Positions 26,649 through 35,691 of a stretch of DNA of 64,000 nt are shown here, in pieces. A model generated the notes under the pieces. That model made no database searches and had not been told where the DNA came from. It saw only the letters and a list, made by a program, of their open reading frames with translations. How positions within the stretch are numbered: the stretch's first letter is position 1; the number at the start of each line of letters is the position of its first letter. A program made the translations under genes and the position numbers. This DNA is from Candidatus Electryonea clarkiae (lineage in GTDB: Bacteria > Electryoneota > Electryoneia > Electryoneales > Electryoneaceae), in NCBI GenBank assembly GCA_030765455.1, contig JAVCCM010000085.1:55742-119741 (forward strand). The letters are read 5' to 3'.

Positions 26649-27242
26649 TTGAAGAAAACAGGACTATTAGGCGGAACTTTTGATCCCCCGACAATTGCTC
26701 ATCTCGTTGCAGCCGAGTGGGCTCTCGGGCTGCTGGAACTCGATCAGGTTCGTTTCGTCCTTGCAAGGCACAACCCACATAAAACAGACATTATAACAAC
26801 GCCCGACAACATCCGTCTCGAAATGCTTGAGATTGCAATAAAGGACAATCCCAGGTTCGCTGTTGAAACCTGTGAACTCGAACGGGAAGCACCGTCATAT
26901 ACAATCGATACAATAAACTATCTGACCACTGAATATCCAGATGTCGAATTCACACTGCTTATCGGCGCTGATGTCCTGAACTCATTCCACCAATGGAAGG
27001 AGCCGGAGATGATTCTCGAAAAGGTCAGTGTAACAGTTTTCAACAGGGAAGGATATGAATTTAATGAGCATGCAAATCAATGGTTGAATCGAATCCAACT
27101 GATAGATATTCCTCGCCTCAAAATCTCATCAACAATGATCAGAGACCGGATTCAAAAAAGAAAATCAATTAGCGATCTGGTTATATCTGATGTAGAGACA
27201 ATCATCCGTAAACAGAAGTTATACAAAAATGACTGTACATAA
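26649..27242 (+). CDS. nadD: Nicotinate-nucleotide adenylyltransferase NadD
   Basis: A 197-residue protein starting at TTG. It joins nicotinate mononucleotide to AMP in NAD synthesis. The nucleotidyltransferase motif is GGTFDPPTIAHL (GxFDPxHxGH type, with I-A-H in the last part), followed by DQVRFVLARHNPHK and the late ISSTMIRDRI motif. No clear ribosome site precedes the TTG, perhaps because repeats have been inserted between bamD and this gene. Confidence 0.92.
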   Translation: MKKTGLLGGTFDPPTIAHLVAAEWALGLLELDQVRFVLARHNPHKTDIITTPDNIRLEMLEIAIKDNPRFAVETCELEREAPSYTIDTINYLTTEYPDVEFTLLIGADVLNSFHQWKEPEMILEKVSVTVFNREGYEFNEHANQWLNRIQLIDIPRLKISSTMIRDRIQKRKSISDLVISDVETIIRKQKLYKNDCT

Positions 27243-27425
27243 GGTAATCCTTCTTACAAAAAGAAGATAGGATTATAAGAGCGAGGAGTCCACTCTCATG
27301 AAGTTATTTCGGTCTTATCAATAGATTCCGAGCGATAAATTCAACTTAATCAAAAGTGAACTCCTCTAAAAACCAAGTGCAATGGAGCAGTGGCTTGAAA
27401 AAGAACTACATGATAACAACAATTT

Positions 27426-28496
27426 TCAAGCATTGACGAAACCAGTACTATCAATCCAGCCCCTAACAGTTCCATCAATATAAAAGTCAATGGATTCGCC
27501 AGGGCCGTGTCCGGTGGAATTGAATTTAATGCCTGTGCCGAGAGTATTTCCACTATCAAGTATGATCTCATTACCGTTAGTTCTTACCGGTCCTGATGAA
27601 TTGAGAGCAATATCACCTTTGACATCAAGCCCAATAGAGCCAGCCTCAGTTGACCTGTTTTCTATCTCACACAAAGTTCCGGCGTTAGTATCAGCAACTT
27701 CCAAAGTTTCAGATATTGAGACTGGTTCTTTTATTGATAACGGATCCCTGATAGTAATGTTAGTCCCTGAGGTTTTCTTTCTAATGGTCCCTACACGAAG
27801 TGTGCCATTTACGTTGGTATCGCCTTGAACAACAAGACCTTCAATAACTTGCATAGCTCCCTGTACTATTGTTTCAACATCTACTTCTGAAATGTAGACT
27901 TTTCCGGGGGCTACTACTTGGATCATCTCAATGTTAGGATCGCCTTCTGCTATTACTTTGCTGTTAACGTATATATGACGGCTCACAGTGAGATCTTTAC
28001 GAGATTCAGAAGTTCCGATCTCAGTATGCCCGGACACTGCGGTGTCACCGTCTATTGTGGTGTCACCGTCTATTGAGGTGTCACCAGTAATTATGACCTC
28101 GTTATGTTTCACCTGAAACCCACCGCTACCGGTGCCTGTAATACCAGTATTTCCATTGATATGAGCACCAAATTCAGTAGCGAGTCTTGAGTCGCCGAGT
28201 TTGATGAAATTGCCTTCGTGGTTGTCTGTTTCAATAACGAGTTGTGTTCCATCTGGTGTTACTGTAATCTTCTTGGCGCCATTGTTAAACAATAGCTCGC
28301 TCTCCCTTTGTTCAGCAGGGTGGTCAATTTCGAGATTACCTTCAACCTTGAGTGCTCTTGAAGAAGCAGCGTCGTTTGAGTTACGAATACTTACTGCGAT
28401 TTCTCCTTCCTCGTCGTGAGTTACAATCAGTTGCTCACCAATAGAATTCATGGTCTGAGCGTAAGTTGTATTTCCTTGATTTCCCCATGATGGCAT
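27426..28496 (-). CDS. Leaderless beta-structured, tail-fibre-like protein
   Basis: A 356-residue protein of unrecognised exact family, with a strong ribosome site (AAAGGAGG) 6 bases before ATG. There is no signal peptide or sorting domain. The sequence is low in Cys and aromatic residues and rich in Gly, Thr, Asn, Ile and Val, with short repeats such as GDTSIDGDTTIDGDTAVSG and GLVVQGDTNVNGTLRVGTI, the pattern of trimeric beta-helical fibres in phage tails. Other fibre-like segments are LKVEGNLEIDHP and LDVKGDIALNSSGPV. It begins 24 bases after the beta-helix lipoprotein 28521-30533 and is probably co-transcribed. It could be a fibre of an injection device or an intracellular scaffold; not enough is seen to decide. 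Confidence 0.55.
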   Translation of the reverse strand: MPSWGNQGNTTYAQTMNSIGEQLIVTHDEEGEIAVSIRNSNDAASSRALKVEGNLEIDHPAEQRESELLFNNGAKKITVTPDGTQLVIETDNHEGNFIKLGDSRLATEFGAHINGNTGITGTGSGGFQVKHNEVIITGDTSIDGDTTIDGDTAVSGHTEIGTSESRKDLTVSRHIYVNSKVIAEGDPNIEMIQVVAPGKVYISEVDVETIVQGAMQVIEGLVVQGDTNVNGTLRVGTIRKKTSGTNITIRDPLSIKEPVSISETLEVADTNAGTLCEIENRSTEAGSIGLDVKGDIALNSSGPVRTNGNEIILDSGNTLGTGIKFNSTGHGPGESIDFYIDGTVRGWIDSTGFVNA

Positions 28497-28520
28497 GATA
28501 GCCTCCTTTTAGTTTTGGGG

Positions 28521-30533
28521 TTAATATGCGAAGGGTCCTCCATAGACCCCTATATCGCTTTGTGTTTCATCGATATCCAGAATATTAGGGTGTCCTGCAT
28601 CAATGCATGGAGAATTAACGTCTAAATGATATGAATCCTGAAGAAATAGAGGATCTTCAAATATATAACCTTCGGTTGGTTCAAAATTAAAAAAGTCTTG
28701 CGAGTTATCATATAATAAATTATACCCATGATAAACCGGATTTGAATATCCGGCAGCGCTCCATAATCCCACTTCATCTTGTCTTATAATAATGTTGTTT
28801 ATTAACCTTCCCCATGAATAGCTGATTTCCATCCCATAATACATATCAGTAAAAAGACAATTTAGAATTATCGTTTCACTATGACCTGTTCTTATACCTT
28901 CCCAATTGTTCTTGAAAATACAGTTTATTACCTTAAAAGAACCTTGAAAAGCAGCTATTCCTTCCCCTTCAGCATTTTGAAGAGTGAAACCCCTTATAAC
29001 CAATGTTGTATCTTCTTCATGTACAATATAAATTGCCCTTGCCCATCCTGAAGCGTCAATAATAGTCATCTCCGGACCATCAGTACTTTCAAACCAGATA
29101 TTTTTACCGAAAAAGTTCAAGCCTTCATTATAGGTCCCCGGTAACACACGTATTGTATCTCCTTCTTTTGCCGCATTGATGCCGGACTGGATAATGGCGT
29201 AATCAGTTGGTATTTCTATTACCTGTGGCAGGGATTGGTTAATCGTTTCCGCAAGTAACACCGGGCTTCTTCCTTCGTTTCCCGCCGAATCATAGACGAA
29301 TACCTCGAACGTCATAAACCCGTCGTTAACCGTTTCGCTGTCCCATTGGTACATCATATTACCGGTTCCGACCTCTTCGAGTGTATCCCCCGGTTCGCTT
29401 AAACCATTGCGGAAAATACGAATCGAGCGAATTCCGCCCTCGTCCTCAACATAAAAAGGCAGCCCCACAATTCCCTGTAATCTTCCGCCCGCTTCCGGAT
29501 AGAGCCATCGTACCACCGGGGGAGTCCTGTCTGCATTGCGTAACTCCACAGGCAAGGGAGAACTGTAACTCTTTCCCCCCGACAAATCCTCGAGTTCGGC
29601 GTACAACAGGTGAAATCCGTCAGGGTGATTCTCAGTGTTCCAGGTCCATGTGAGTGTATCACCAATAGCCGGTGTAATGACGGAATCCAGCGGTTCCCGG
29701 TCAGCGTCAATGCGAAAACGGATATTATTTATCACATTATCGGCATGGATGACATATCTCAATTCCACTTGAGTATTCCAGGGTGAGGCAGGAAGATTTA
29801 TCCATTGAAAGGTTGGAGCCGGAGTTTCATTATTTAAGAGTTCCACTGGAACAGGAGAGCTGAAACTCTTTCCACCCGACATATCCTGGAGTTCGGCGTA
29901 CAACAGATGAAAACCGTCAGGGTGGTTCCCTGTGTTCCATGTCCAGGTAAGAGTATCGTCAATCCCGGGATTGGCAATGGAATCAAGCGGTTCCTTGTCT
30001 GCATCCAGCCGAAAACGAATAATCTCCAGTTCATTGTCCGAGTAAACCACGAAGCTCAAATCCACCTGCCCATTCCAGGGTGAAGCTGGAAGATCGATCC
30101 ATTGAAACATAGAAGCCGGGGTTTCACTTGTATCGTTCTCCACCCAGAGCATCCTGTTCGGACTGACTCCAACCAGGTCATTCCTGTCCCAGACCCTCGC
30201 TTCGACAGTATGAGGTCCGTCTTCAACCGTCCGGCTGTTCCACTCGAAAGAGAGCGTGTCTCCGGCAGGTTCCGGTTCCTCCCAAACCTGTCTCCCGTCA
30301 ATATATCCTCGTGCAACACTCCTGGGTGTTTCACCAATGACAGCAAAACGAAGAGTGATAACACCCTGGATGTTCATCGTGGTATCGAGCCAGGAAATCT
30401 CCGGAGGGGGTGGAGTGGTTTGAGGGGCTGCCGGATCATCACAATCGCAGCCGGTGAAAATCAGAAACGGAAAAAGAATCAGCGTTCCCAGAAGGAACAA
30501 TCCATACAGATGCAGATGTACGTGTCGATACAT
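28521..30533 (-). CDS. Lipoprotein with Ig-like repeats and right-handed parallel beta-helix
   Basis: A 670-residue protein. The signal peptide ends in LIFTGC, a lipobox. Residues about 40-400 hold four related Ig-like modules (repeated WNTGNHPDGFHLLYAELQD / WNTENHPDGFHLLYAELED, and FQWIDLPASPWNGQVDL / FQWINLPASPWNTQVEL), two of them nearly identical. Residues about 420-670 form a parallel beta-helix (IPTDYAIIQSGINAAKEGDT, TIRVLPGTYNEGLN, VIRGFTLQNAEGEGI) ending SPCIDAGHPN ... SDIGVYGGPF, the usual cap. Such helices bind or cleave polysaccharides, but no catalytic site is evident. Unlike other large secreted proteins here it lacks a sorting domain and is lipid-anchored. Confidence 0.75.
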   Translation of the reverse strand: MYRHVHLHLYGLFLLGTLILFPFLIFTGCDCDDPAAPQTTPPPPEISWLDTTMNIQGVITLRFAVIGETPRSVARGYIDGRQVWEEPEPAGDTLSFEWNSRTVEDGPHTVEARVWDRNDLVGVSPNRMLWVENDTSETPASMFQWIDLPASPWNGQVDLSFVVYSDNELEIIRFRLDADKEPLDSIANPGIDDTLTWTWNTGNHPDGFHLLYAELQDMSGGKSFSSPVPVELLNNETPAPTFQWINLPASPWNTQVELRYVIHADNVINNIRFRIDADREPLDSVITPAIGDTLTWTWNTENHPDGFHLLYAELEDLSGGKSYSSPLPVELRNADRTPPVVRWLYPEAGGRLQGIVGLPFYVEDEGGIRSIRIFRNGLSEPGDTLEEVGTGNMMYQWDSETVNDGFMTFEVFVYDSAGNEGRSPVLLAETINQSLPQVIEIPTDYAIIQSGINAAKEGDTIRVLPGTYNEGLNFFGKNIWFESTDGPEMTIIDASGWARAIYIVHEEDTTLVIRGFTLQNAEGEGIAAFQGSFKVINCIFKNNWEGIRTGHSETIILNCLFTDMYYGMEISYSWGRLINNIIIRQDEVGLWSAAGYSNPVYHGYNLLYDNSQDFFNFEPTEGYIFEDPLFLQDSYHLDVNSPCIDAGHPNILDIDETQSDIGVYGGPFAY

Positions 30534-30881
30534 TATATGCCTCTGATAAATATATATAGAGCGGGGATTAAAATTTGTTCATATAAGATAATGACGAATA
30601 ATGCTGGAGTCAATAGTTATTTTATTTTATATTATTACAAAAAGGAGAATTTAATCAGAATATACAGGATGTGAGGATAAAAGGTTGAAAAATATAGACA
30701 AGCTCGCAAAGGTTGCAAAAGCAAAGATACCTGGAGGTATAGAAATGTAGATTAACGATTTAACCCAGTTTTAAAGAATACAATATGCTCTGACAAAATC
30801 AATATGGATTAGGATCCTGAAATTATTGGTAAAATAGTAAATATTGATGCCTGAGGTAATTAGTTAGGATATATGTCTTTA
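30534..30881. other. 348-bp AT-rich intergenic region
   Basis: It lies upstream of the beta-helix lipoprotein and downstream of the EamA gene. It is AT-rich with no gene, repeat or convincing promoter or terminator that I can see. Confidence 0.3.
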
Positions 30882-31769
30882 TCAACCAAACATCACCATG
30901 AACACTCCCGGAATACCGAGTCCGATGCCGAATAGTTTTGCGCGGTTGATCTTTTCTTTCAGAAATATAGCTGCTGCTATGAATATGAAGATATTTGAGG
31001 TCTGGTTTAATGCTGCCGCTGTTGATGCCTGGGTGTATTTCATCCCGCCCAGCCAGAAGATAAGGGCAAGGTAGGTTCCAAAGATTGAGGCAGGAACCAT
31101 GTATTTCCAACCACGAGCGAACAGGAGGGATTCGAATCTTTGTTTTCTTTTGGGATGAAAAAGCAGGATAACCAGCAAAATGATAATTCCGCCAATAATT
31201 CGTATCTGCGTAACCATGAGCAGTGAATGATTTTCAAGCGCCGGTTTGATCATCACAATTCCGACTGCCATTGTCGCCATCGCACCTGCACCCAATAAAA
31301 TCCCAATGAAAAGGTTTTTTCGTGATATATCAGCAGCTGATTTTTCACTGGATACGGCGAAAACGCCTGAGATGATTAACATAACACCAATAACCTGAAT
31401 ACCACTTAAAGACTCACCAATCCATAAGATTGAAAGGCTGATAATAAAAGGACTATAAAGCAGATCTACTACTGCTGACCGTGAGGCACCAAGCATATTC
31501 AGGCTGTGGAAGAATAATGTATCGGATATCCCGATCCCTAATATCCCACTCGCGATAAACAGGAGATAATAATATAGAGATATATCCTGGATTGAACCTT
31601 TTCCCACGATCAGGATTGTAGGAATCAGCAAAACAAACCCAACGGTGTTTTTGAACAGATTCAACGAAAGAGGGTGTACTGTCTCGCCGGCTTTTTTAAA
31701 CAGAATTACAGCTATTGACCAGACAACAGCCGCACTGAGCGCAAGTATTTCACCAAGATAAGGAATCAA
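30882..31769 (-). CDS. EamA/DMT-family transporter
   Basis: A 295-residue protein with about ten hydrophobic helices in two EamA repeats, beginning LGEILALSAAVVWSIAVILFKKAG and ending FLKEKINRAKLFGIGLGIPG. The repeat hallmark (A-x-A-W-x-x-x-P/I-L-x-K) is present. The family exports amino acids, nucleosides or metabolites; substrate unknown. The start is TTG at 31769. It is monocistronic by context. Confidence 0.86.
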   Translation of the reverse strand: MIPYLGEILALSAAVVWSIAVILFKKAGETVHPLSLNLFKNTVGFVLLIPTILIVGKGSIQDISLYYYLLFIASGILGIGISDTLFFHSLNMLGASRSAVVDLLYSPFIISLSILWIGESLSGIQVIGVMLIISGVFAVSSEKSAADISRKNLFIGILLGAGAMATMAVGIVMIKPALENHSLLMVTQIRIIGGIIILLVILLFHPKRKQRFESLLFARGWKYMVPASIFGTYLALIFWLGGMKYTQASTAAALNQTSNIFIFIAAAIFLKEKINRAKLFGIGLGIPGVFMVMFG

Positions 31770-31930
31770 GTTGTTCTTACCGTTCTGGAATTATGGATTC
31801 ATTGAAGGATTTTATGAAGCGGTAGTGTAACACGATTTCCATTGTTTTCGCAACCCACTGAATCTGATTGTACTCATATCAATTATTTTCACTTACGTGA
31901 ATAGTTCCTGTAAAAAATTATAGAAAGGTG

Positions 31931-32019
31931 GTCATTCTAAACGAAAGTGAAGAATCTCAATCATTTTAGATTGTTGTAATTCAGGAGATTGCTTCTTCGC
32001 TTCGCTTCCTCGCAATGAC
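31931..32019. repeat. 89-bp imperfect palindrome of the GTCATTGCGAGG type
   Basis: The right arm (31985-32019), read on the minus strand, is GTCATTGCGAGGAAGCGAAG..., followed by GAAGCAATCTC. The left arm starts GTCATTCTAAACGAAAGTGA and ends AGAATCTC. This sequence is a well-known dispersed palindrome in many bacterial genomes. It fills much of the 371-bp gap (31770-32140) between the EamA gene and smc, and an ATG inside it (32015) creates a false 42-codon extension of smc. Confidence 0.6.
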
Positions 32020-32140
32020 GGCGGTGGTTGTTTTTCTAAAGGAACTAAATAGAATAATCCCTTGCCGCTCCCCTGCCGATTTTGTACTATACTTAGTTAA
32101 AATACATTTTATCTCCAACCACAATAAATCGGATTCTACA

Positions 32141-35100
32141 GTGTTTCTAAGCGGTCTTGAAATATTTGGTTTTAAATCGTTTCCGAAGCGAACGAAACTA
32201 ACGTTCGAGCCGGGTGTGATGTCAATTGTCGGTCCTAACGGATGCGGAAAAACGAATATTGTCGATGCAGTTCGTTGGGTGCTTGGCGAGCAGAGAACAT
32301 CGATTCTACGCTCCGAAAAGATGGAAAATGTCATCTTTTCAGGTGTTAATGGTCGTAAACCGATGAATATGGCGGAAATTACGTTAGTAATCGAAAACTC
32401 TTCAGGTGTTCTACCCGCTGAATATACTGAGGTGGCAGTTACACGAAAACTATATCGTAATGGCGAATCCGAATATTCTATAAACAAGCGTCCTGTTCGG
32501 TTGAAAGATATCCGAAGCCTGTTTGCCGACACCGGTCTTGGTCCTGACAGCTACAGCATAATCGAGCTGAGTATGGTTGAGGGTATTTTATCTGGCAAAC
32601 CCGAGGAGCGCAGGAAATTATTCGAGGAGGCAGCCGGGGTTACGATGTACAAATCTCGACTGCGTGCAGCCAGGAACAAATTTACTGCTACCGAAGCAGA
32701 CCTCATTCGTCTTGAAGACCTGTTAAGAGAAGTGGTGAGTCAAAGAAATTCACTGCAGCGTCATGTTCGCCGGGTAAAACGATACCGCTTTCTGCTGGAG
32801 GCTCTCCGTGCCAGGGAGTTAATTTCGGCACGTGAAGAGATAAATGACCTTCGTTCCCGTATGGCGCCCCTTGAAGAAAGAATCGCGCGGGACTCCGCTG
32901 CAAAATCAGAAAATGAGAAAAAATTGGCAAAATTAGAGGAAGAGCTTGCCAGGGAAAGAGGGAAATTAGGGCATCTTGAGGAGAAGGTTACCACTTCCCG
33001 CCAGGAAAAAGCAGACAGTGAAGCACGGTTTCAGATGGCGGAACGTGAAATTGCCACGCTTGAGGAAAGAATTCGGTCCGGTCGTATTAGAAAGGTAGAG
33101 AGGGAGCGGGAAGAGGGGGAATTAGGTGAACGAAGAATAGAAATCAGTAAATCAATTGAACGGCTACATAAAGAAAAAAGCAGGGCTGAAATACGGACGG
33201 ACGAAATAAGGGTTCGTCTCGAGGGAATGAACGAGGCATGGAAAAATTTCAGGATAAAGCAGACCGAACTTCTGGATCAAAAGGAGAACCTTGAAGATCA
33301 AAGAAGAGAAGCAGACCGCAAGGTTGCAGGGCTTGAGAGTGAAAGCGCCCGTGCAAGGGATAGGATAGAAAATATAAACAAACGTATCGATTTTCTTGAT
33401 AACGAGAAAATTGATGCGATTAATCCCGCTGATCTCGAAAAACTAAGTGGAGAATTGAAGACCAGCAGCGAAAAACTTCAGAAGCTTGAGAACAATGAAA
33501 AAGATGCGTTGGGAAAACTGGAAGATGTGAAATTGGAAATATCCCAGGCAAAGAGTGATCAAGCTGTCGCAGGGAGTGAGTTGGAAGCTGTTAACAGGCG
33601 TATTTCGTTACTCGAAGGTTTAGTACAGGGAGGTGAAGGGCGTCCTGAGGTAGTGAAAGAGCTGATGAATTCCGACATTAATGGAATCATTGGCAGGCTT
33701 GGAGACGCGATTGACGTAACCGAGGAGTTCCGACCGGCGGTAGAGGCTGCCCTCGAAGAGGCTGCATCAGCTATCGTAACCAATAACGAACTATCATTAA
33801 AGGAAGCGGCAAAATACCTGATCGCCGTTGAAAAAGGTCGAGGTACAGTAGTTTCCCTGGAAAAGAAGCTGCAGAAAGATTTCAAACCAACAATTGAAGG
33901 AAAAAAAGGAGTGTTGGGTTCACTGTCGCAGCTTGTAAAAGTCAAGGGAGAATCAGGCAAGGCAGCATCTGCAATACTCGAACATGTATGGCTGGTTGAA
34001 AACATCGAAGCCTTGCTCGAATATGCTCCAGCAGCCATGTCTTCCAATTTGACTTTAGTATCCAGAGATGGTTGCCGCCTTACTCCCGAGGGATTACTCT
34101 CAGCGGGGAAATCTGAATTTTCTGATCTCGGCGCTATCCCATTACTCGAAGAAACCAAAAAAGAGAAAGTGCTAATAAGCGACCGTCTTGCTAACCTCGA
34201 AAGCAGGTTGGAAGAATTAAATGAAATGCTGAAGAGTCTTAATTCTGAGAAAGAGGGGTTAAGAAGCCGGAAGCTGGAAGCCACACGGTTGTTTGAAGAT
34301 AAAAGAGGTGAGTTTGCACGGTTGGAAGCGGAACTTGCAGCTTATAAGACGCAGAAACAGCATCGAATTAATGAAATGAATCAGTTGAATAAAGAACTGG
34401 TCGATCAAAAGAAAAAAGATGAGAATTTATCTGTAGATGTCAAAAAAGCGAGGGTTTTGGTTGAGGAACGTTCTGATTCAATAAGCGATCTCCAGGCAGG
34501 ATTAAGAAACCTGGAAGACGAAGGGAAATCGCTGGGAACGGCAAGGGACAGGCTGCATGGTGAACAGGTTGAAGCGTCCTCGGCGCTGGAGCGTTTAAAA
34601 GGTGAAGTAAGACGGCAGGGTACTCTCCTGGAAGAATTGGGATTCCGTCAGACACAACTTGAAAAAGAGTACCAGGACTCAGTTGGCGCTCAGGAAGATG
34701 CAGCAGAAAGACTAAGACGGATTAAAGCTGAAGCGGCAGTACTGAAGCAGGAAATTAACGAACTCAGTAATCAACTCGATAAGATTGAAAAGGATTATAA
34801 TAATACGCGGAACAGTTATGCCGAGAAGAATAGCATAATTGATGCATTAAGGACAGATTTAGCACAAGTTACCAGTCGTCAGCATGCTGCAGAGCTGGAG
34901 CTGTCTGATATGAAACATCGTCTGACAACTGTCCGTGATACAATAATTGAGAACTACCAGATAGACCTTATGACCGCGGCGCAGGAGGAACTGCCTCTCG
35001 CCGTTGATGAAGACAATCCTTACCTCGAAAAGACATTGAGTGAACTTCGTGAGGGTCTCCGTGATATAGGTCCGGTGAACCAGATGGCAGTGGAGGAATT

Positions 35101-35689
35101 CGAGGTAGTTGACAGAAGGTTCAGATCACTTTCGGAACAGCAGAAAGACCTGGTTTCCGCCAAAGAGACTTTAATGGAAACTATCGAAGAGATAAATGAT
35201 GTAGCGAGACGAAAATTCCTTGAAACCTTTGGAAGAGTAGAGGGTCATTTTGTCACACTCTTCGCAAAACTCTTCGGCGGGGGTGAGGCAGAACTTACAC
35301 TTGGCGATGGTGATCCGCTGGAAGCCGGTATTCGTATATATGCATCCCCGAAGGGGAAACGTTTGACCTCGATAGATCTTCTGTCGGGAGGTGAGAAAGC
35401 AATGACAGCAATCGCTTTGTTGTTCTCTCTATATTTAGAACGTCCGGCACCATTCTGTTTTCTTGATGAAGTGGATGCGCCCCTCGATGATGTCAATGTT
35501 CTGCGATTTAATAGCCTTCTACGAGAGTTTACCAACAGGACCCAGTTTATTGTTGTTACTCACAATAAATTAACCATGGAACATGCAGACCGTCTTTATG
35601 GCGTTACTATGGAAGTAGAAGGCATATCGCAGATGGTCTCCGTTCAACTTCCGGAAAGATCCCCTGATAAATCCGGGGAGGAGGATTGA
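32141..35689 (+). CDS. smc: Chromosome segregation protein SMC
   Basis: A 1182-residue protein from GTG at 32141 (MFLSGLEIFGFKSF), the canonical SMC N-terminus and a normal family length. The longer frame from ATG 32015 begins inside a dispersed repeat and is rejected. Walker A is GPNGCGKTN (about residues 32-40). Two long coiled coils flank a hinge (about 500-660, LVQGGEGRPEVVKELM ... KAASAILEHVWLVEN). The C-terminal head has the signature LLSGGEKAMTAIALLF and Walker B FCFLDEVDAPLDD. SMC extrudes DNA loops with ScpA and ScpB, which are not in this window. It is coupled to the next gene (2-base gap). Confidence 0.97.
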   Translation: MFLSGLEIFGFKSFPKRTKLTFEPGVMSIVGPNGCGKTNIVDAVRWVLGEQRTSILRSEKMENVIFSGVNGRKPMNMAEITLVIENSSGVLPAEYTEVAVTRKLYRNGESEYSINKRPVRLKDIRSLFADTGLGPDSYSIIELSMVEGILSGKPEERRKLFEEAAGVTMYKSRLRAARNKFTATEADLIRLEDLLREVVSQRNSLQRHVRRVKRYRFLLEALRARELISAREEINDLRSRMAPLEERIARDSAAKSENEKKLAKLEEELARERGKLGHLEEKVTTSRQEKADSEARFQMAEREIATLEERIRSGRIRKVEREREEGELGERRIEISKSIERLHKEKSRAEIRTDEIRVRLEGMNEAWKNFRIKQTELLDQKENLEDQRREADRKVAGLESESARARDRIENINKRIDFLDNEKIDAINPADLEKLSGELKTSSEKLQKLENNEKDALGKLEDVKLEISQAKSDQAVAGSELEAVNRRISLLEGLVQGGEGRPEVVKELMNSDINGIIGRLGDAIDVTEEFRPAVEAALEEAASAIVTNNELSLKEAAKYLIAVEKGRGTVVSLEKKLQKDFKPTIEGKKGVLGSLSQLVKVKGESGKAASAILEHVWLVENIEALLEYAPAAMSSNLTLVSRDGCRLTPEGLLSAGKSEFSDLGAIPLLEETKKEKVLISDRLANLESRLEELNEMLKSLNSEKEGLRSRKLEATRLFEDKRGEFARLEAELAAYKTQKQHRINEMNQLNKELVDQKKKDENLSVDVKKARVLVEERSDSISDLQAGLRNLEDEGKSLGTARDRLHGEQVEASSALERLKGEVRRQGTLLEELGFRQTQLEKEYQDSVGAQEDAAERLRRIKAEAAVLKQEINELSNQLDKIEKDYNNTRNSYAEKNSIIDALRTDLAQVTSRQHAAELELSDMKHRLTTVRDTIIENYQIDLMTAAQEELPLAVDEDNPYLEKTLSELREGLRDIGPVNQMAVEEFEVVDRRFRSLSEQQKDLVSAKETLMETIEEINDVARRKFLETFGRVEGHFVTLFAKLFGGGEAELTLGDGDPLEAGIRIYASPKGKRLTSIDLLSGGEKAMTAIALLFSLYLERPAPFCFLDEVDAPLDDVNVLRFNSLLREFTNRTQFIVVTHNKLTMEHADRLYGVTMEVEGISQMVSVQLPERSPDKSGEED

Positions 35690-35691
35690 TA

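Noticed and set aside
27426..30533. Prophage or tailocin remnant
   Set aside because: Only one fibre-like gene; no tail tube, sheath, baseplate, capsid, terminase or integrase gene nearby.
32015..32140. 42-codon N-terminal extension of SMC
   Set aside because: It starts inside a dispersed palindromic repeat, and the canonical SMC N-terminus begins at GTG 32141.
33559..34284. 241-codon minus-strand frame inside smc
   Set aside because: Ser-rich shadow of a coiled-coil gene; no start signal.
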